Assembly (NCBI GenBank): GCA_964058805.1
Contig: CAXKVV010001655.1
Location: 1 to 33,152, forward strand
Source of the DNA: Schoenoplectus triqueter
Lineage: Eukaryota; Streptophyta; Magnoliopsida; Poales; Cyperaceae
DNA: 33,152 nucleotides
Direction of reading: 5' to 3'
Part shown: piece after piece, positions 1 through 12,333 of the stretch
How the letters are laid out: each line of letters begins with the position of its first letter
Numbering within the stretch: position 1 is the first letter of the stretch
Position numbers and translations under genes: made by a program
Notes under the pieces: model-generated
The model's database searches: none
What the model saw: only the letters and a program-made list of their open reading frames with translations
What the model was told of the DNA's origin: nothing

Positions 1-3000
1 ATCATCAGAATCATCTATGTCCACAGCAGAGCCATCATCAAGGTTGCATGAAGTAAATGCTAATGGGACAACATGCTGAAGATACTGCAAAACAAAGAAC
101 AATAAAATTTTCTGGTTTGTGGATAAAGCAATTATGTTTATAAATTCTAAATCTCCCAACTTATACCCTCGATAAAACTGGAGGGATCTTTCTGATATTT
201 TTCTAATTATAATAGCCACTCTGCAATTTTTTAATATTCAAAAGCAAATTGACACTTACTTGTAAACTAAAGCACCATATCACTTAAGAAATTCAAAATC
301 GGACTATTAAGAATTTAAGATATGTTTTTACTGAAATTATTTTACCTGTGTAAATCCGTCATCCAAAATTTCAGCAATGTTGCTAAAGAAGCCATGGGTG
401 TATTCCCTCAGCTCACTAAAATCCAATGTAAAACCCTGGAATGCAAAGACGTAAAATTTGAGGCTCCAAATCCTAAAAAAACATCTATTGTCCACATGCA
501 TCAAAGAGTACAGATGCAAAATTGAAGTTACCGAAAGTGCAGCCTCAATGAAAGGTGGTAAAATGGATTCCATCCTTGTCCTTCCCACCGCCATTGCAAC
601 TATTCCTACAAGTTCAGTTGCCCTGGCTCTAGCAACCAAGTCAGCATCATTGGTCAACACCATAAAGCACTTCATTAATTCTAGAACCTTCTCTGCATAC
701 GGAATGAAAGCTCCTTCAGCCGCAGAGGCCAAGGATCCTATTGCAGACTGCATTGGTACAGAAAAGACCACTTAGTCAAGTTTCTCTTTCATGTCTGACT
801 CTACACATCTCAAAACATCTCTTAATAACTACAGAACATAGAAATCATACTTGCATGGATGCCACGAAAAGTGTTATACCCTTCATGCTGATGCTCACAC
901 AAACTCTTTTATTGATAAATGGAGGGTATTTTTTTTTCTGATTTCACTTTGTAATATGTGTACCAACTACTTGTCACACTGCCATTTTGCTTTGATTTTG
1001 CAGAGTATAATGTCAAAACTAATAGATGTGTTAGAAACAACATTAAGAAATGCACAGATTACAGTACCAACTATAAACATAAACTAGCCATTATATTATG
1101 AAAATTCCATTCAAAAGTATAGCCCAATGGCCACATTACTTGGTGTCCCCACTCCCTCCTCTGATGTGGAATTGTTTGAACTTAACCATTTCTTTTTTCT
1201 AATGGGTATGCTAATATTTCTTTTTCTATAAATATGGCTTTTCTTCAGCCAACTTTGCACAGGTAAGATTTAGAAATGGGATCAATAGAGTAAATAACAT
1301 CCTGATCACAGGTACAATAGCTCAAAGAAGACAAACCATGCAAGTCTCCTGTAGATTACGGGGGCTTGTTTGCAAAGATGTGATCAATCTAGCCATTAAT
1401 GCTTCCAAATATGGGAGAATCTCTGCACCCATATCCTCACAAAAAGCAGCCAACGCATAGTATGACTTTTCCTGTGCAAAATAAGTTTTAAGCATTGTCA
1501 AATGAACTCGTGAACTACTTCAGAAAGACCCCAAGGGACTCTTACGAAGACACCAGTTTTGACAAGGAACATACTTAAGTTTTATGAGCCATGACTTCTC
1601 CTCAGTTTTGTTTAATTTGTGTGAAGTTACATGTGTGGGGCAGGATGGGATCAGTTAGTATAGTTAATGTTTTACTAGCTAAATTAAGCCTCATTTCTTT
1701 GCTTTTCATTACTGGATTAAAAATCCATTGAGAAATTTACTATCATGTTAATATTACTACACTACAATGCCCCAGTGTGACAAGGTGATAACATATTTGC
1801 CCATAACCACAAGTTTACAGAAAGGTTAGCAAATTTTGAAACAGTTGTTGATAAAAACACAAAATTTCAGTACCTTCACTTCATCTGATGGATCCTCCAC
1901 GGCATTTAGAATGCATGGAAGTACAGATCCATAATGTGACAGTATTTCAGTCTGAAGATGCTCAGCAAACTGACCCAGAGCAAAAGAAGCTGCCCCTCTG
2001 ACCATCTGTTCCTGATCCTTCAAAGCTTCCATAACAATTCTTAAGCAATCCTCAAGCTTACCTGTTAAGAATCCATAATATTAGAAGATTCATGCAGACA
2101 ACATGCCAATTCCAATCTAGATTCTGAGTTTCAGAACCATGATTAGATCTATGTAATCGATTTACATTGTAAATTTCCATAAATATTTTGTGCATGCATG
2201 CTGATTTGAAATTTAGTTCTCTGCTTGTGAGAGGCTATGTCAGCCTTCTTTAGATAATGCAAGATTGGAATTCTGGTCACCAAACTTCCCGTGAAACACC
2301 ACATTTGTCATAAGACTTTCATTTGCAACACATCAATCCTTGAATTTTCAAAAAAAAAAAAGAAAGTAGACTCTCGAATTTTGCATCCTGATATCAAATT
2401 GATTCTTGAACTTGGGAACAGAATTCAATTTGGTCCTTCAAATTCTTTCAGAATAATCAAGTTAGTCTCATAACTCCTCCTCAAGCAGACTAATTAGATC
2501 ATTTGAGGAAGTCCAAGAAATGACTCCTTTTCAAAAAGTCTAAGGACCAATTTGGTGCAAACAGAAGTTCAAGAATGAGCATTTTTTTTTAATTTCAGGG
2601 GCAAACTAGGACTTCTTTGTTTTGAAGAATCAAGGACCAATTTAGCTGATGAAAATTTGGACACCAAATTTATTTTGTTGAATAAGTTCAACGACTACAC
2701 CTCAATTTCTCTCCGAGACTATGTTTTGAATCAGACGTTAATTTCAGATACTACCGATGCTTATGTGAAATAACCACTTAATTTCACCTCTGAACAGCAG
2801 TGTAATGCAGGTTTAAATTCTAGGATAAATGCTGAAATTGAAGTCCTTAATTTATAGGATGAACGTGCTTCTTTTGCTATTTCTTAAATATATCTTGGCT
2901 TAAATAAAATCTTCTGATAATTACCTTTCATTATCTCAGCACAGCCCTCTGATATGACCCCCAGTGCAGTTACAGCTGCCTCACGGAACTTAGGGTTAGG

Positions 3001-5742
3001 GTTCTGACAGCTCAAAGAGGCAAATTCTGAGATAGGGCCCAACACTTGTTTAGGCAAATTGATAGCCATAATATCAATGACCTCCGCAGCTGCACGGTCT
3101 GCTGCAAGGTCAGCATCTTCATCATCCTCTCCAGTTGTTGACTCTGTAAGCATGGGGCACATCACTTGAAGGATAGGGACGACTAGTTTGTGCTTTTTTA
3201 GGATGGAGGCCTTGTACTTTGCAAGCCATGAGACTATTTGGATTGCCTGATATCACAAAAGTTAATGACAGATAGTAACTACATTTGTACTTAGTATAAA
3301 GATTTCTTAAGTCATTGTTCCTCTACATCTGAGCAGTCTTAGATTTCAGCTAATAGGTCATGGATGCAGTTTTCAGATTGATACGGCTCTGAAAGAATAG
3401 TAAAATTTGTTTGTAGGTGCCTGCACACTTGTTCAGGTAGTATGACTAACTGCGGATGATCTTCTATAGAAATTCAATGGGAAAAAACAGAATTTAACAA
3501 TGTCAAAATATTATCAGTAAAAATAACAGCACATATTACATTTTCAATTTCCAGTGTCAACAAGTCATTTAGTATATGTCAGTATAGGAGATGCCCCATA
3601 ACCCTTTTTTTTATTCCTTTTGAAGTGATGAACATAGGCTTCAAGGTCAAAATAAATAAAAGGGAGTTCATGTTGCACCAAAGCAGATGAGGTAATGTAC
3701 CTGATGACGTATGTTAACATCCAAGTTTGGGCTAGAACAGACTTCAAGGGAGAATTGCACGATGGATCTGACTGAGTCACCAAGAAGTGGGGCTGGGGAC
3801 TCTATCAGCTCATCAAATATCTCAAAAGCAATTGAAGCAACATCATCTTCCCCATTAGCAAGGCATTGCCTCGATACATTCAAAATTGGTAGTATGAACT
3901 GCTGAAATATTTTCACCTGTAATTTAATCACTGATGGATTACAAACAGGATAAACTGTTTTTAAGAAGTAATAAAAAGGATAACCTAAAAAAAAAAGTAA
4001 AATCAACAAGACAATCTAGCAAATTCCTTAAAAATAATGTAAAGGTTACTTACATCACTTCCATCATTGATAAACTCTATAAAGGATCCAACAGCCCTGA
4101 CAAAGAAAGTCAAGGAAGAGATATCATAGATAAACATACAACAAATTGCTAATGTATTTTTCATGTAAAACTTGTGTCAGGAAAGAGCTTTGATACCATC
4201 TGATCACAAACACTATTTTAGCTACTGATATGAATAACCATAATAAAACAACTGCAATAAAGTAATACAACTTATGGATTATTATCATTCTATTTCATAT
4301 TTTTCCTCTCTAATCATGTGGTGAGAAGTTCTGTGGTGCGCGAGAGTAGAATTGTTCTTCAACTTAACTTTTATTTGGACCACCTCCTATTGCTGGCATA
4401 CTTAATCTAGATGACTAGAAAAATGTTTTAAACAAAAGAAAAACGCACTTTATGGCAGCAACTCTTACACGGGTGCTGCTCTCATCTTGCAGGCATTTTA
4501 AAAGGATTGATTGTAAATCTGCCAGATGGGACTGGAACGTGGGCCCAATAGTTTCAGTTAGAGAGCTGAACAGGATCAGAGCAACCTAAACACAGGAAAC
4601 AGAAATTAACAAACATAAATGGATAGATCTACTATTGCCTGGGCTCCAGGAATTGTTGTAAGTATCCTGTGTTTACACATTTATTCATTTAGAGTTTTCA
4701 AATTCTACATGCCATAGGGAATTGATAGCAGCAAACCAATGTATTAATTGACATTGATATGCACCAATATCTGCTGGATGATACTCCCACAAAAGGTCTG
4801 GCATGCATTTTGATATTTTGGATGAATTGTTCTCATTAAAAAGAAAAACAAAGCCCAATCAGACATGGAGATGAAAAGTTTGCAAGTTACAGCAGGACTA
4901 ATGCAAATGAAGGCTTGCCATTTTCATCATCAATATTACCCTCTATCACTGGCAAGAGCAGATAAAGCACCGATGACATTAGGTGTGATTGATTTTATTA
5001 TCTCAATTCCCCCCTACATCTTTGTACTTCCTCATATTTGTGTGTCATGCTGATGAGCTACTTAGTCTGAATTTGGTGATGAGCAGTTTGGCAATTGCAG
5101 TTTTTTTTACCCATTATATACACTGAAGGAAATTGAAATGACAAGAAAATGATGTTCTTAAATGCGAGAGAATTTACGGTACACTAACCTCTCTATGCTC
5201 CTCCTGGGGACTATGACTGCATTGGAACAGAAAAGGCAACAAATCAGGCCAATCTCCCCCAGGAACTGCATATTTAGCTATAACACTCACGACATTCGCA
5301 CTAGCTCTTCTCACAAGTGAACTGAAACGGTAATAAACAAAAACACTTGTGTCATGAAACAGGAAACACTAAACAATTTGTTTGAACCATTGAAATAAGA
5401 GCAAACAAAAATCGACAGGTGCCAGATGGCATCCCTGAAAGTCGAAAGTGAATAGAAACAGACTTACCTATTATCGAGAGTGATGCTGTCGAGTAAGGCA
5501 GATTTAAGAGAGGCCTTGTCAGACCGAGAGAGCTTGGGCCAGTGAGACGTCACCTTCTTGCGGAGGAGCACGGCGGAGAGCTGGCGCACGTTAGGCGACT
5601 TAGCGGTGCGGAGGTGGTGCACCAGAGAAGGGACCACGTTGGGGTCGCGCGCCAACCGCTTGATCTGCTCCTCCGCCTGCCGCCTCGCGTCGTTGTCAGG
5701 CATTAGAAACTGTATCAGCAACAGCTCCAGTGACTGCGCCAT
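1..5742 (-). CDS. IMB4: Importin-beta family nuclear import receptor (IMB4/importin-4-like), 5' part, runs off the window
   Basis: Nuclear import receptor built of HEAT/ARM repeats; the family carries cargo through nuclear pores and releases it on binding Ran-GTP. Exons deduced on the minus strand, all GT-AG: 5742-5468, 5321-5189, 4585-4449, 4096-4054, 3916-3701, 3246-2925, 2061-1874, 1471-1337, 747-532, 435-346 and 84-1. They join in frame as 613 codons; the family is about 1050 residues, so the C-terminal 40% lies outside. The start at 5742 opens with MAQSLELLLIQFLMPD, typical of the plant IMB4 N-terminus, followed by an importin-beta N-terminal domain (about residues 20-90). Helical-repeat stretches with family hallmarks follow (FEIFDELIESPAPLLGDSV, FREAAVTALGVISEGC, RGAASFALGQFAEHLQ, EYTHGFFSN.AEILDD). 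An acidic loop lies near residues 308-314 and another begins near 601 at the window edge. No frameshift or stop was seen in the exons. Family assignment is firm; exact orthology is inferred. Confidence 0.93.
2312..2652. repeat. Imperfect fold-back (MITE-like) repeat in an importin intron
   Basis: Lies in the 863-bp intron 2062-2924. The block at 2399-2438 (TTGATTCTTGAACTT then CAATTTGGTCCTT) is matched in reverse complement by 2541-2578. The pairing continues outward with gaps: CCTTGAATTTTCAAAA near 2338 against the complement of the sequence ending in CAAGGACC near 2638. The symmetry centre is near 2490. Outer edges are approximate and no clean target duplication was found, so the superfamily is left open. 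Confidence 0.55.
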
Positions 5743-5862
5743 TTTTCAAGAGGGGGTGCTAGGTGGAGGCGGCGGTGCCGGAGCTGTCCTGTCCGTGATG
5801 TTTTTTGCTTAAGCAGAAGCGGTCGGAGAGTGTCGACTGCCGGCTGGCGGCCAAGAAGCAAC

Positions 5863-5904
5863 TAGGGTTTTCGCGCGGCTTTAGTACGTTGCTTTTTTTA
5901 TATA
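5863..5904 (-). promoter_or_regulatory. Candidate core promoter of the importin gene: TATA box and telo-box
   Basis: Reading the minus strand, TATATAAA lies at 5904-5897 and a telo-box AAACCCTA at 5870-5863, about 27 bp further on. The start codon at 5742 is about 120 bp beyond the telo-box. A TATA box about 30 bp upstream of the transcription start, with a telo-box at or just after that start, is a known arrangement in plant housekeeping genes. The transcription start is inferred, not seen. Confidence 0.5.
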
Positions 5905-7736
5905 TCGGATGTGGGTCTACGGTAGCAACGCATAATGCCCGTTTGTAAAGGGCCCCATTCCGAACCATGACAAAAATAAAGTATTTATTAACAATATTAT
6001 TCATATTATTAGTATTACTATTAATAAGATGACTGTTATTAGCCAAAACAGCGACAAAACAATAATAAAAGCAAAATAATAATAATTAATTAATTATAGT
6101 CATAGTAATAATGAAAAAACAATAATCATGGTACTAATAAAATAATTTACAATACCATCAATATTTACAATTAATGATCATAATCAAAATATAATTAATA
6201 TAATTACAATATTATTAATAATATTAATCTTCTTGTAAATGACAACGAAAAAGAACAAACATCATTAGGGATGTCAATGATATCATTTTAACTCATTAAC
6301 CTGAGTTGTATCATATTCGATAAATATTGATAAAGATTTTTTTCATTAACTTATTAAATATGAATATGAATAAGATTTTTTTTTTCATTAAGTAAATGGA
6401 TAATGGTATAAATATAGATCGTTTTCTATAGGATAAATTATTAAAAATAACTTATAGCATTTCCAATATAATTATCTCCTGTAATATTTTTTCTATGTTT
6501 AGTTGTGTCGAATTTTGTGAATTAATTACTATTAATTATAATTATTACATTTTTCATATTTCACCTTGTGATAAATTATATCTTTTAAAAATATTTAGCA
6601 GAGTACTTCTTAAAATAGTAGGATGGGATAATGTAGGATTTTATTTTAGATTAGCAAAGAATATGTGTCATTCCCTATCTTCATTCTTGCATGACAAATG
6701 TTGTATAATTTACTAGTATATTTGTATCATGCTTTATTCATTCTTCATGACTTTCGTTGTTTAATTAATGCTATTTTGATATTTACTTTTTCATAGACGC
6801 ACAATTAGAACTCCAAAAATAAAATAAAAAAAGTTGTTTTGATCACTACAATCTTTATTTTTACAAGAGGTATATCTGATATTTTATAATTATCATATGT
6901 TGAATAAATAAACACCTCCAATACATACACTCTTTATAATATAATATAGTGTTTTATAATATATCACAGTGTAGATACATAAGATATATTTTTGGCTTTT
7001 AATATGTTTGTTTTCTAGTTAAAATATTTCACAATAAATATTTATATTTTTTAATTTGTTTGTTTTGAAAAAACTCAATTTGAAATTGATTATATATTTA
7101 TATTTTGATTTCATATTAGTAAAATAAAGATGTATTTATATAAAAGGAATGAATTTAGATGTTTTTTTATAAATGATGATAAAACTAGTTAATATTTTAG
7201 TATTATTGGTTAGCACCCAATACTGTTTCTTTATTTATTGGGTAAGAATAGAATATGAATAAGTCTAATTTTAATGGTTAAGAATACAAGTAATTTTAAA
7301 TAAATATAATAATGAAACTATTTGAAGAATTAAAGAGGCCAGAATAATAATACCACAAAAACGTTTGTCTATCAACATTTATACGAAGATGACCGAAATA
7401 ACACCATATTTATGATCATATTTTATTAAAAAAAAGTAGAACGAGATTTCCTAAAAAAAAGCATTTCGATTAGAAGTAAATAGAAAATTACGGTTTAAAT
7501 TTCGGGACTAGCTCTTTATCTTTAGTATGAAAATAATCACCCATGAGTACGAATTAGAATAAAATTACATTCTATATTATTATCATTTAAATTTAGAAAC
7601 TCTCAATAGCAAACCAATCTGATCAGATGAATATGAACAATTCCACACCAATTTGGTGCATTGGACTATTGGAGCATTACAGAATAATTACTCGTGTAGA
7701 ACCTCAATAGTATAGTATATTTCGCTTTACATTCAC
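5905..7736. other. AT-rich intergenic DNA, no gene seen
   Basis: Contains short AAT-type microsatellite runs (about 5990-6240) and many A/T homopolymers. A sequence starting TAGGGATGTCAATGA near 6267 resembles the start of a common plant hAT-like repeat, but no matching far end was found. No reading frame has recognisable protein similarity. Confidence 0.6.
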
Positions 7737-9131
7737 ATAGGGTTCGTTTGGCAAATCAAGGAATAGCTTTGGAAGAGTGGTAATTTTGGAAGAGTGATAG
7801 AATAATATTTTTTTTTGAAGAGTGGTAGAAGAGTGGTATTCTTGACTATTCAGAAAAGTGAAAATATCGTTTGACAGTTGTTACTCAGAATAGTTAAAAT
7901 ATGAATAATTAAGATACTAATAACGATGATGATGATAATAATAATAGTAAAATAATAATCATAATAGTAAGATAATAATAATAACAAAGTAATAAAAAAT
8001 AATAATATTATAATAGTAATATAATAAAAATATAAACATAATCATAATATAGTAATATAATAATAAAAAATTATAATTAAAATCATATAATCATAAATAA
8101 TCATAATTATAATAATATAATCATAATATAATAATCATAATCATGATAATAATAATTACAGTCATAATCATAATCCTAATCATAATAATATAATTATAAT
8201 AATATAATAATAAATTAATCATAAATATAATCAATATATAATAATATAATACAATATAATAAAATAATAATAAAGTAATAAAAAATAATAATAATAAATA
8301 ATAATATTATAACAGTAATATAATAAAAATATAAACATAATCATAATATAGTAATATCATAATAAAAAATTATAATTACAATCATAATTATAATAATATA
8401 ATAATAATAATAAGTAATCATAATTTTAATAATATAATCATAATATAATATTCATAATCATAATCATGATAATAATAATAATTATAGTCATAATCATAAT
8501 AATATAACCATAATCATAATCATATAATATAATAATAATCATAAAAATAATTTAAAATAATTATAATAATAATATAATAATAATAAATTAATCATCACTA
8601 TAATCAACATATAATAATATAATACAACATAATAAAGTAATAATAAGTAATAATAATCATATTCATAATCATCATAATATAATAATATAATAATAAATAA
8701 TTTTGATCATAATAATATAATAATAAAATAATTATATTTATATTCATAATATAATAATATAATATTAAAATTATATTTATAATAATACTAATGATAACAA
8801 TAATATAATAATAATGATGATGATAATAATTTAATAATAATAATATGATGATGATGATAATAATAAATAATAATCATAATATTAATATAATAATAAATTA
8901 TAATCATAAATATAATATAATAATATAATAATACTAAATTTTAATCATAATCATAATATAATAATATAATATAATATAATCAGACAATAATCACTATTCC
9001 GACGAGAGCTAATCCGATATTCCACCTATAAGTTGGTATACCGGATTAGCACTATTCTGCACTCTTCTATTTAGTCTAAAATTCGTTTGACAAATTAATT
9101 TGTCGGAATAGCTATTCTATTCTAACTTTTT

Positions 9132-9771
9132 GGGAGTGTTTGACACTCAATGGAATAACAAAAAGTTGGAATAGAATAGCTATTCTGACAAATTAATTTG
9201 CCAAACGAATTTTATACTAAGTAGAAGAGTGCGGAATAGTGCTAATCCGGTATACCAACTTATGGGTCCGTTTGGCAAATCAAGGAATAGCTTTGGAAGA
9301 GTGCTAATTTTGGAAGAGTGATGGAATAGTATTTTTTTTAGAAGAGTGGTATTCTTGACTATTCGGAAGAGCGAAAATATCGTTTGGCAGTTGTTACTCA
9401 GAATAGTTAAAATATGAATAATTATGATACTAATAATGATGATGATAATAATAATAGTACAATAATAATCATAATAGTAAGATAATAATAATAAAGTAAT
9501 AAAAAATAATCATAATAAATAATAATATTATAATAGTAATATAATAAAAATATAAACATAATCATAATATAGTAATATAATAATAAAATATTATAATTAC
9601 CATCATAATTATAATAATATAATAATAAATAATCATAATTTTAATAATATAATAATCATAATCATAATCATGATAATAATAATTATAGTCATAATCATAA
9701 TAATATAACCATAATCATAATCATAATAATATAATAATAAAAATATAATCATAATCATAAAAATAATTATA

Positions 9772-9802
<31 letters not shown>

Positions 9803-11901
9803 TAATCATAACTATAATCAACATATAATAATATAATACAACATAATAAAATAATAATAAAGTATTAAAAAATAATCATAATAAATAATAATATTATAAT
9901 AGTAATATAATAAAAATATAAACATAATCATAATATAGTAATATAATAATAATAAAATATAATTACAATCATAATTATAATAATATAATAATAATAAGTA
10001 ATCATAATTTTAATAATATAATTATAATATAATAATCATAATCATAATAATATAATAATAAAAATATAATCATAAAAATAAATATAATTAAAAATAATTA
10101 TAATTATAATAATATAATAATAAATTAATCATCACTATAATAAACATATAATAATATAATACAACATAATAAAATAATAATAAATAATCTTGATCATAAT
10201 AATATAATAATAAAATAATTATATTTATATTTATAATATAATAATATAATATTAAAATTATATTTATAATAATAATAATAATATAATGATAATAATAATA
10301 AATCATAATCATAATATTAATATAATAATAAATTATAATCATAAATATAATATAATAATATAATAATACTAAATCTTAATCATAATCATAATATAATAAT
10401 ATAATATAATATAATCAAACAATAATCGCTATTCCGACGAGAGCTAATCCGGTATTCCACCTATAAGTTGGTATACCGGATTAGCACTATTCCGCACTCT
10501 TCTACTTAGTCTAAAATTCGTTTGGCAAATTAATTTATCGGAATAGCTATTCTATTCCAACTTTTTGCTATTCCATTGGGTGCCAAACGGACCCTATAGG
10601 TGGAATACCGGATTAGCTCTCGTCGGAATAGCGATTATTGTTTGATTATATTATATTATATTATTATATTATGATTATGATTAAGATTTAGTATTATTGT
10701 ATTATTATATTATATTTATGATTATAATTTATTATTATATTAATATTATGATTATTATTTATTATTATTATCATCATCATATTATTATTATTAAATTATT
10801 ATTATCATCATTATTATTATATTATCGTTATCATTAGTATTATTATAAATATAATTTTAATATTATATTATTATATTATGAATATAAATATAATTATTTT
10901 ATTATTATATTATTATGATCAAAATTATTTATTATTATATTATGATGATTATGATTATGATTATTATTACTTATTATTATTTTATTATGTTGTATTATAT
11001 TATTATATGTTGATTATAGTGATGATTAATTTATGATTATATTATTATAATTATAATTATTTGAAATTATTTTTATGATTATGATTATATTATTATTATT
11101 ATATTATATGATTATGATTATGGTTATATTATTATGATTATGACTATAATTATTATTATTATCATGATTATGATTATGATTATTATATTATGATTATATT
11201 ATTAAAATTATGATTACTTATTATTATTATATTATTATAATTATGATTGTAATTATAATTTTTTATTATTATATTACTATATTATGATTATGTTTATATT
11301 TTTATTATATTACTGTTATAATATTATTATTTATTATGATTTTTTTATTTTATTATTATTTTATTATATTATTATATATTGATTATATTTATGATTAATT
11401 TATTATTATATTATTATAATTATATTATTATGATTAGGATTATGGTTATATTATTATGATTATGACTATAATTATTATTATCATGATTATGATTATGATT
11501 ATTATATTATGATTATATTATTATAATTATGATTACTTATTATTATATTATTTTAATTATGATTATAATTATAATTTTTTATTATTATATTATTATATTA
11601 TGATTATGTTTATATTTTTATTATATTACTATTATAATATTATTATTTATTATGATTATTTTTTATTACTTTATTATTATTATTATCTTACTATTATGAT
11701 TATTATTTTACTATTATTATTATCATCATTATCATTATTAGTATCTTAATTATTCATATTTTAACTATTATGAGTAACAACTGTCAAACGATATTTTCAC
11801 TCTTCCGAATAGTCAAAAATAACACTTTTCTATCACTCTTCAAAAAAAAATACTATTCTATCACTCTTCCAAAACTATTCCTTGATTTGCCAAACGAACC
11901 C
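9132..11901 (-). mobile_element. E3: second-level element, reverse orientation, inserted in E1
   Basis: Read on the minus strand, it starts GGGTTCGTTTGGCA at 11901 and ends with the complement of GGGAGTGTTTGACACTCA at 9132. It is flanked by TTT at 9129-9131 and 11902-11904. Removing it with one TTT rebuilds the AACTTTTTGTTATTCC right-end sequence expected of E1. Net length without E2 is about 1436 bp. Its AT core spans about 10640-11760. Its central hairpin block is split by E2 between 9263 and 10595. It has no open reading frame beyond low-complexity shadows. Confidence 0.82.
9264..10594 (+). mobile_element. E2: innermost, intact copy of the same TIR element family
   Basis: This 1331-bp element has perfect GGGTCCGTTTGGCA terminal inverted repeats (9264-9277 and 10581-10594) that continue imperfectly into GGAATAGC. 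It is flanked by TAT at 9261-9263 and 10595-10597. Removing it with one TAT restores the sequence CCAACTTATAGG, exactly the complement of the same block in the other copies. Order: 5' terminus with GGAAGAGTG motifs, AT microsatellite core (about 9430-10425), hairpin block (10443-10485), a subterminal copy of the terminal motif (about 10515-10535), then the 3' terminus. It is the best reference copy in the window. Confidence 0.88.
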
Positions 11902-11930
11902 TTTGTTATTCCATTGAGCGCCAAACTCCC

Positions 11931-12333
11931 ATATAGAGTACAAAGCGTCCCAAAATTAACCAAAAAAGAAAATGAATAAATACTGGAATGATGACAAACA
12001 ATTCACGCCTACCATTATTCTCAAGATTAATAAATATGGTGTAATACAAACTAAAAATGTAATGAACAAATTTGGGCCTTCACTCTCCCAATTCCTCCAA
12101 CTAATTAAAGAATTAGAAACCACACTTCTTCCTCATACAAAACAGCCACCGTATGCCTCCTGCCATCCCAACCGGAACTAGGAGGTGCAAGTCACCATTC
12201 AAAAAGATAAAACAAAAATAAAACATATAAATATATATTTTCCACAACCGGTTTTTTGTTTTTTCTATCTACAGATTGCCTGCTATACTCTCTACTAGAC
12301 GCAAATCCAAATGACCAAACAATATATGCTTCT
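11931..12333. other. Spacer and probable 3' UTR downstream of CESA
   Basis: This 403-bp stretch lies just past the CESA stop codon, so its right part should be the CESA 3' untranslated region on the minus strand. No canonical AATAAA signal was found near the stop, and no cleavage site can be placed. Confidence 0.5.

Larger units (their letters stand above)
7740..11930 (+). mobile_element. E1: outermost element of a nested non-autonomous TIR transposon cluster
   Basis: Starts GGGTTCGTTTGGCA at 7740 and ends TGCCAAACTCCC-like at 11930 (GCGCCAAACTCCC). It is flanked by the 3-bp duplication ATA at 7737-7739 and 11931-11933. Its last 26 bp (11905-11930) are separated from the rest by element E3, inserted with its own TTT duplication. 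Without that insertion E1 is about 1418 bp. It has a terminal region, an AT microsatellite core (about 7910-8985), a hairpin-forming block (9008-9050) and a conserved right end. It has no coding capacity. A 3-bp A/T duplication and a GGGTYCGTTTGG-type terminus suggest a PIF/Harbinger (Tourist-like) relative, but this is inference. Confidence 0.8.

Noticed and set aside
6267..6420. TAGGGATGTCAATGA followed by AAATATGAATATGAATAAG, like the start of a common plant repeat
   Set aside because: No matching far end or target duplication was found.
9633..10342. Minus-strand frames rich in Ile, Tyr and Leu inside the transposon cores (9633-9824, 10088-10342; also 25619-25879)
   Set aside because: They are translations of the AT microsatellite with no domain or codon signal.
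7921..11760. Possible CRISPR-like or satellite array in the regular AT repeats
   Set aside because: The arrays are degenerate trinucleotide-type repeats inside transposons, without constant spacers; the organism is a plant.
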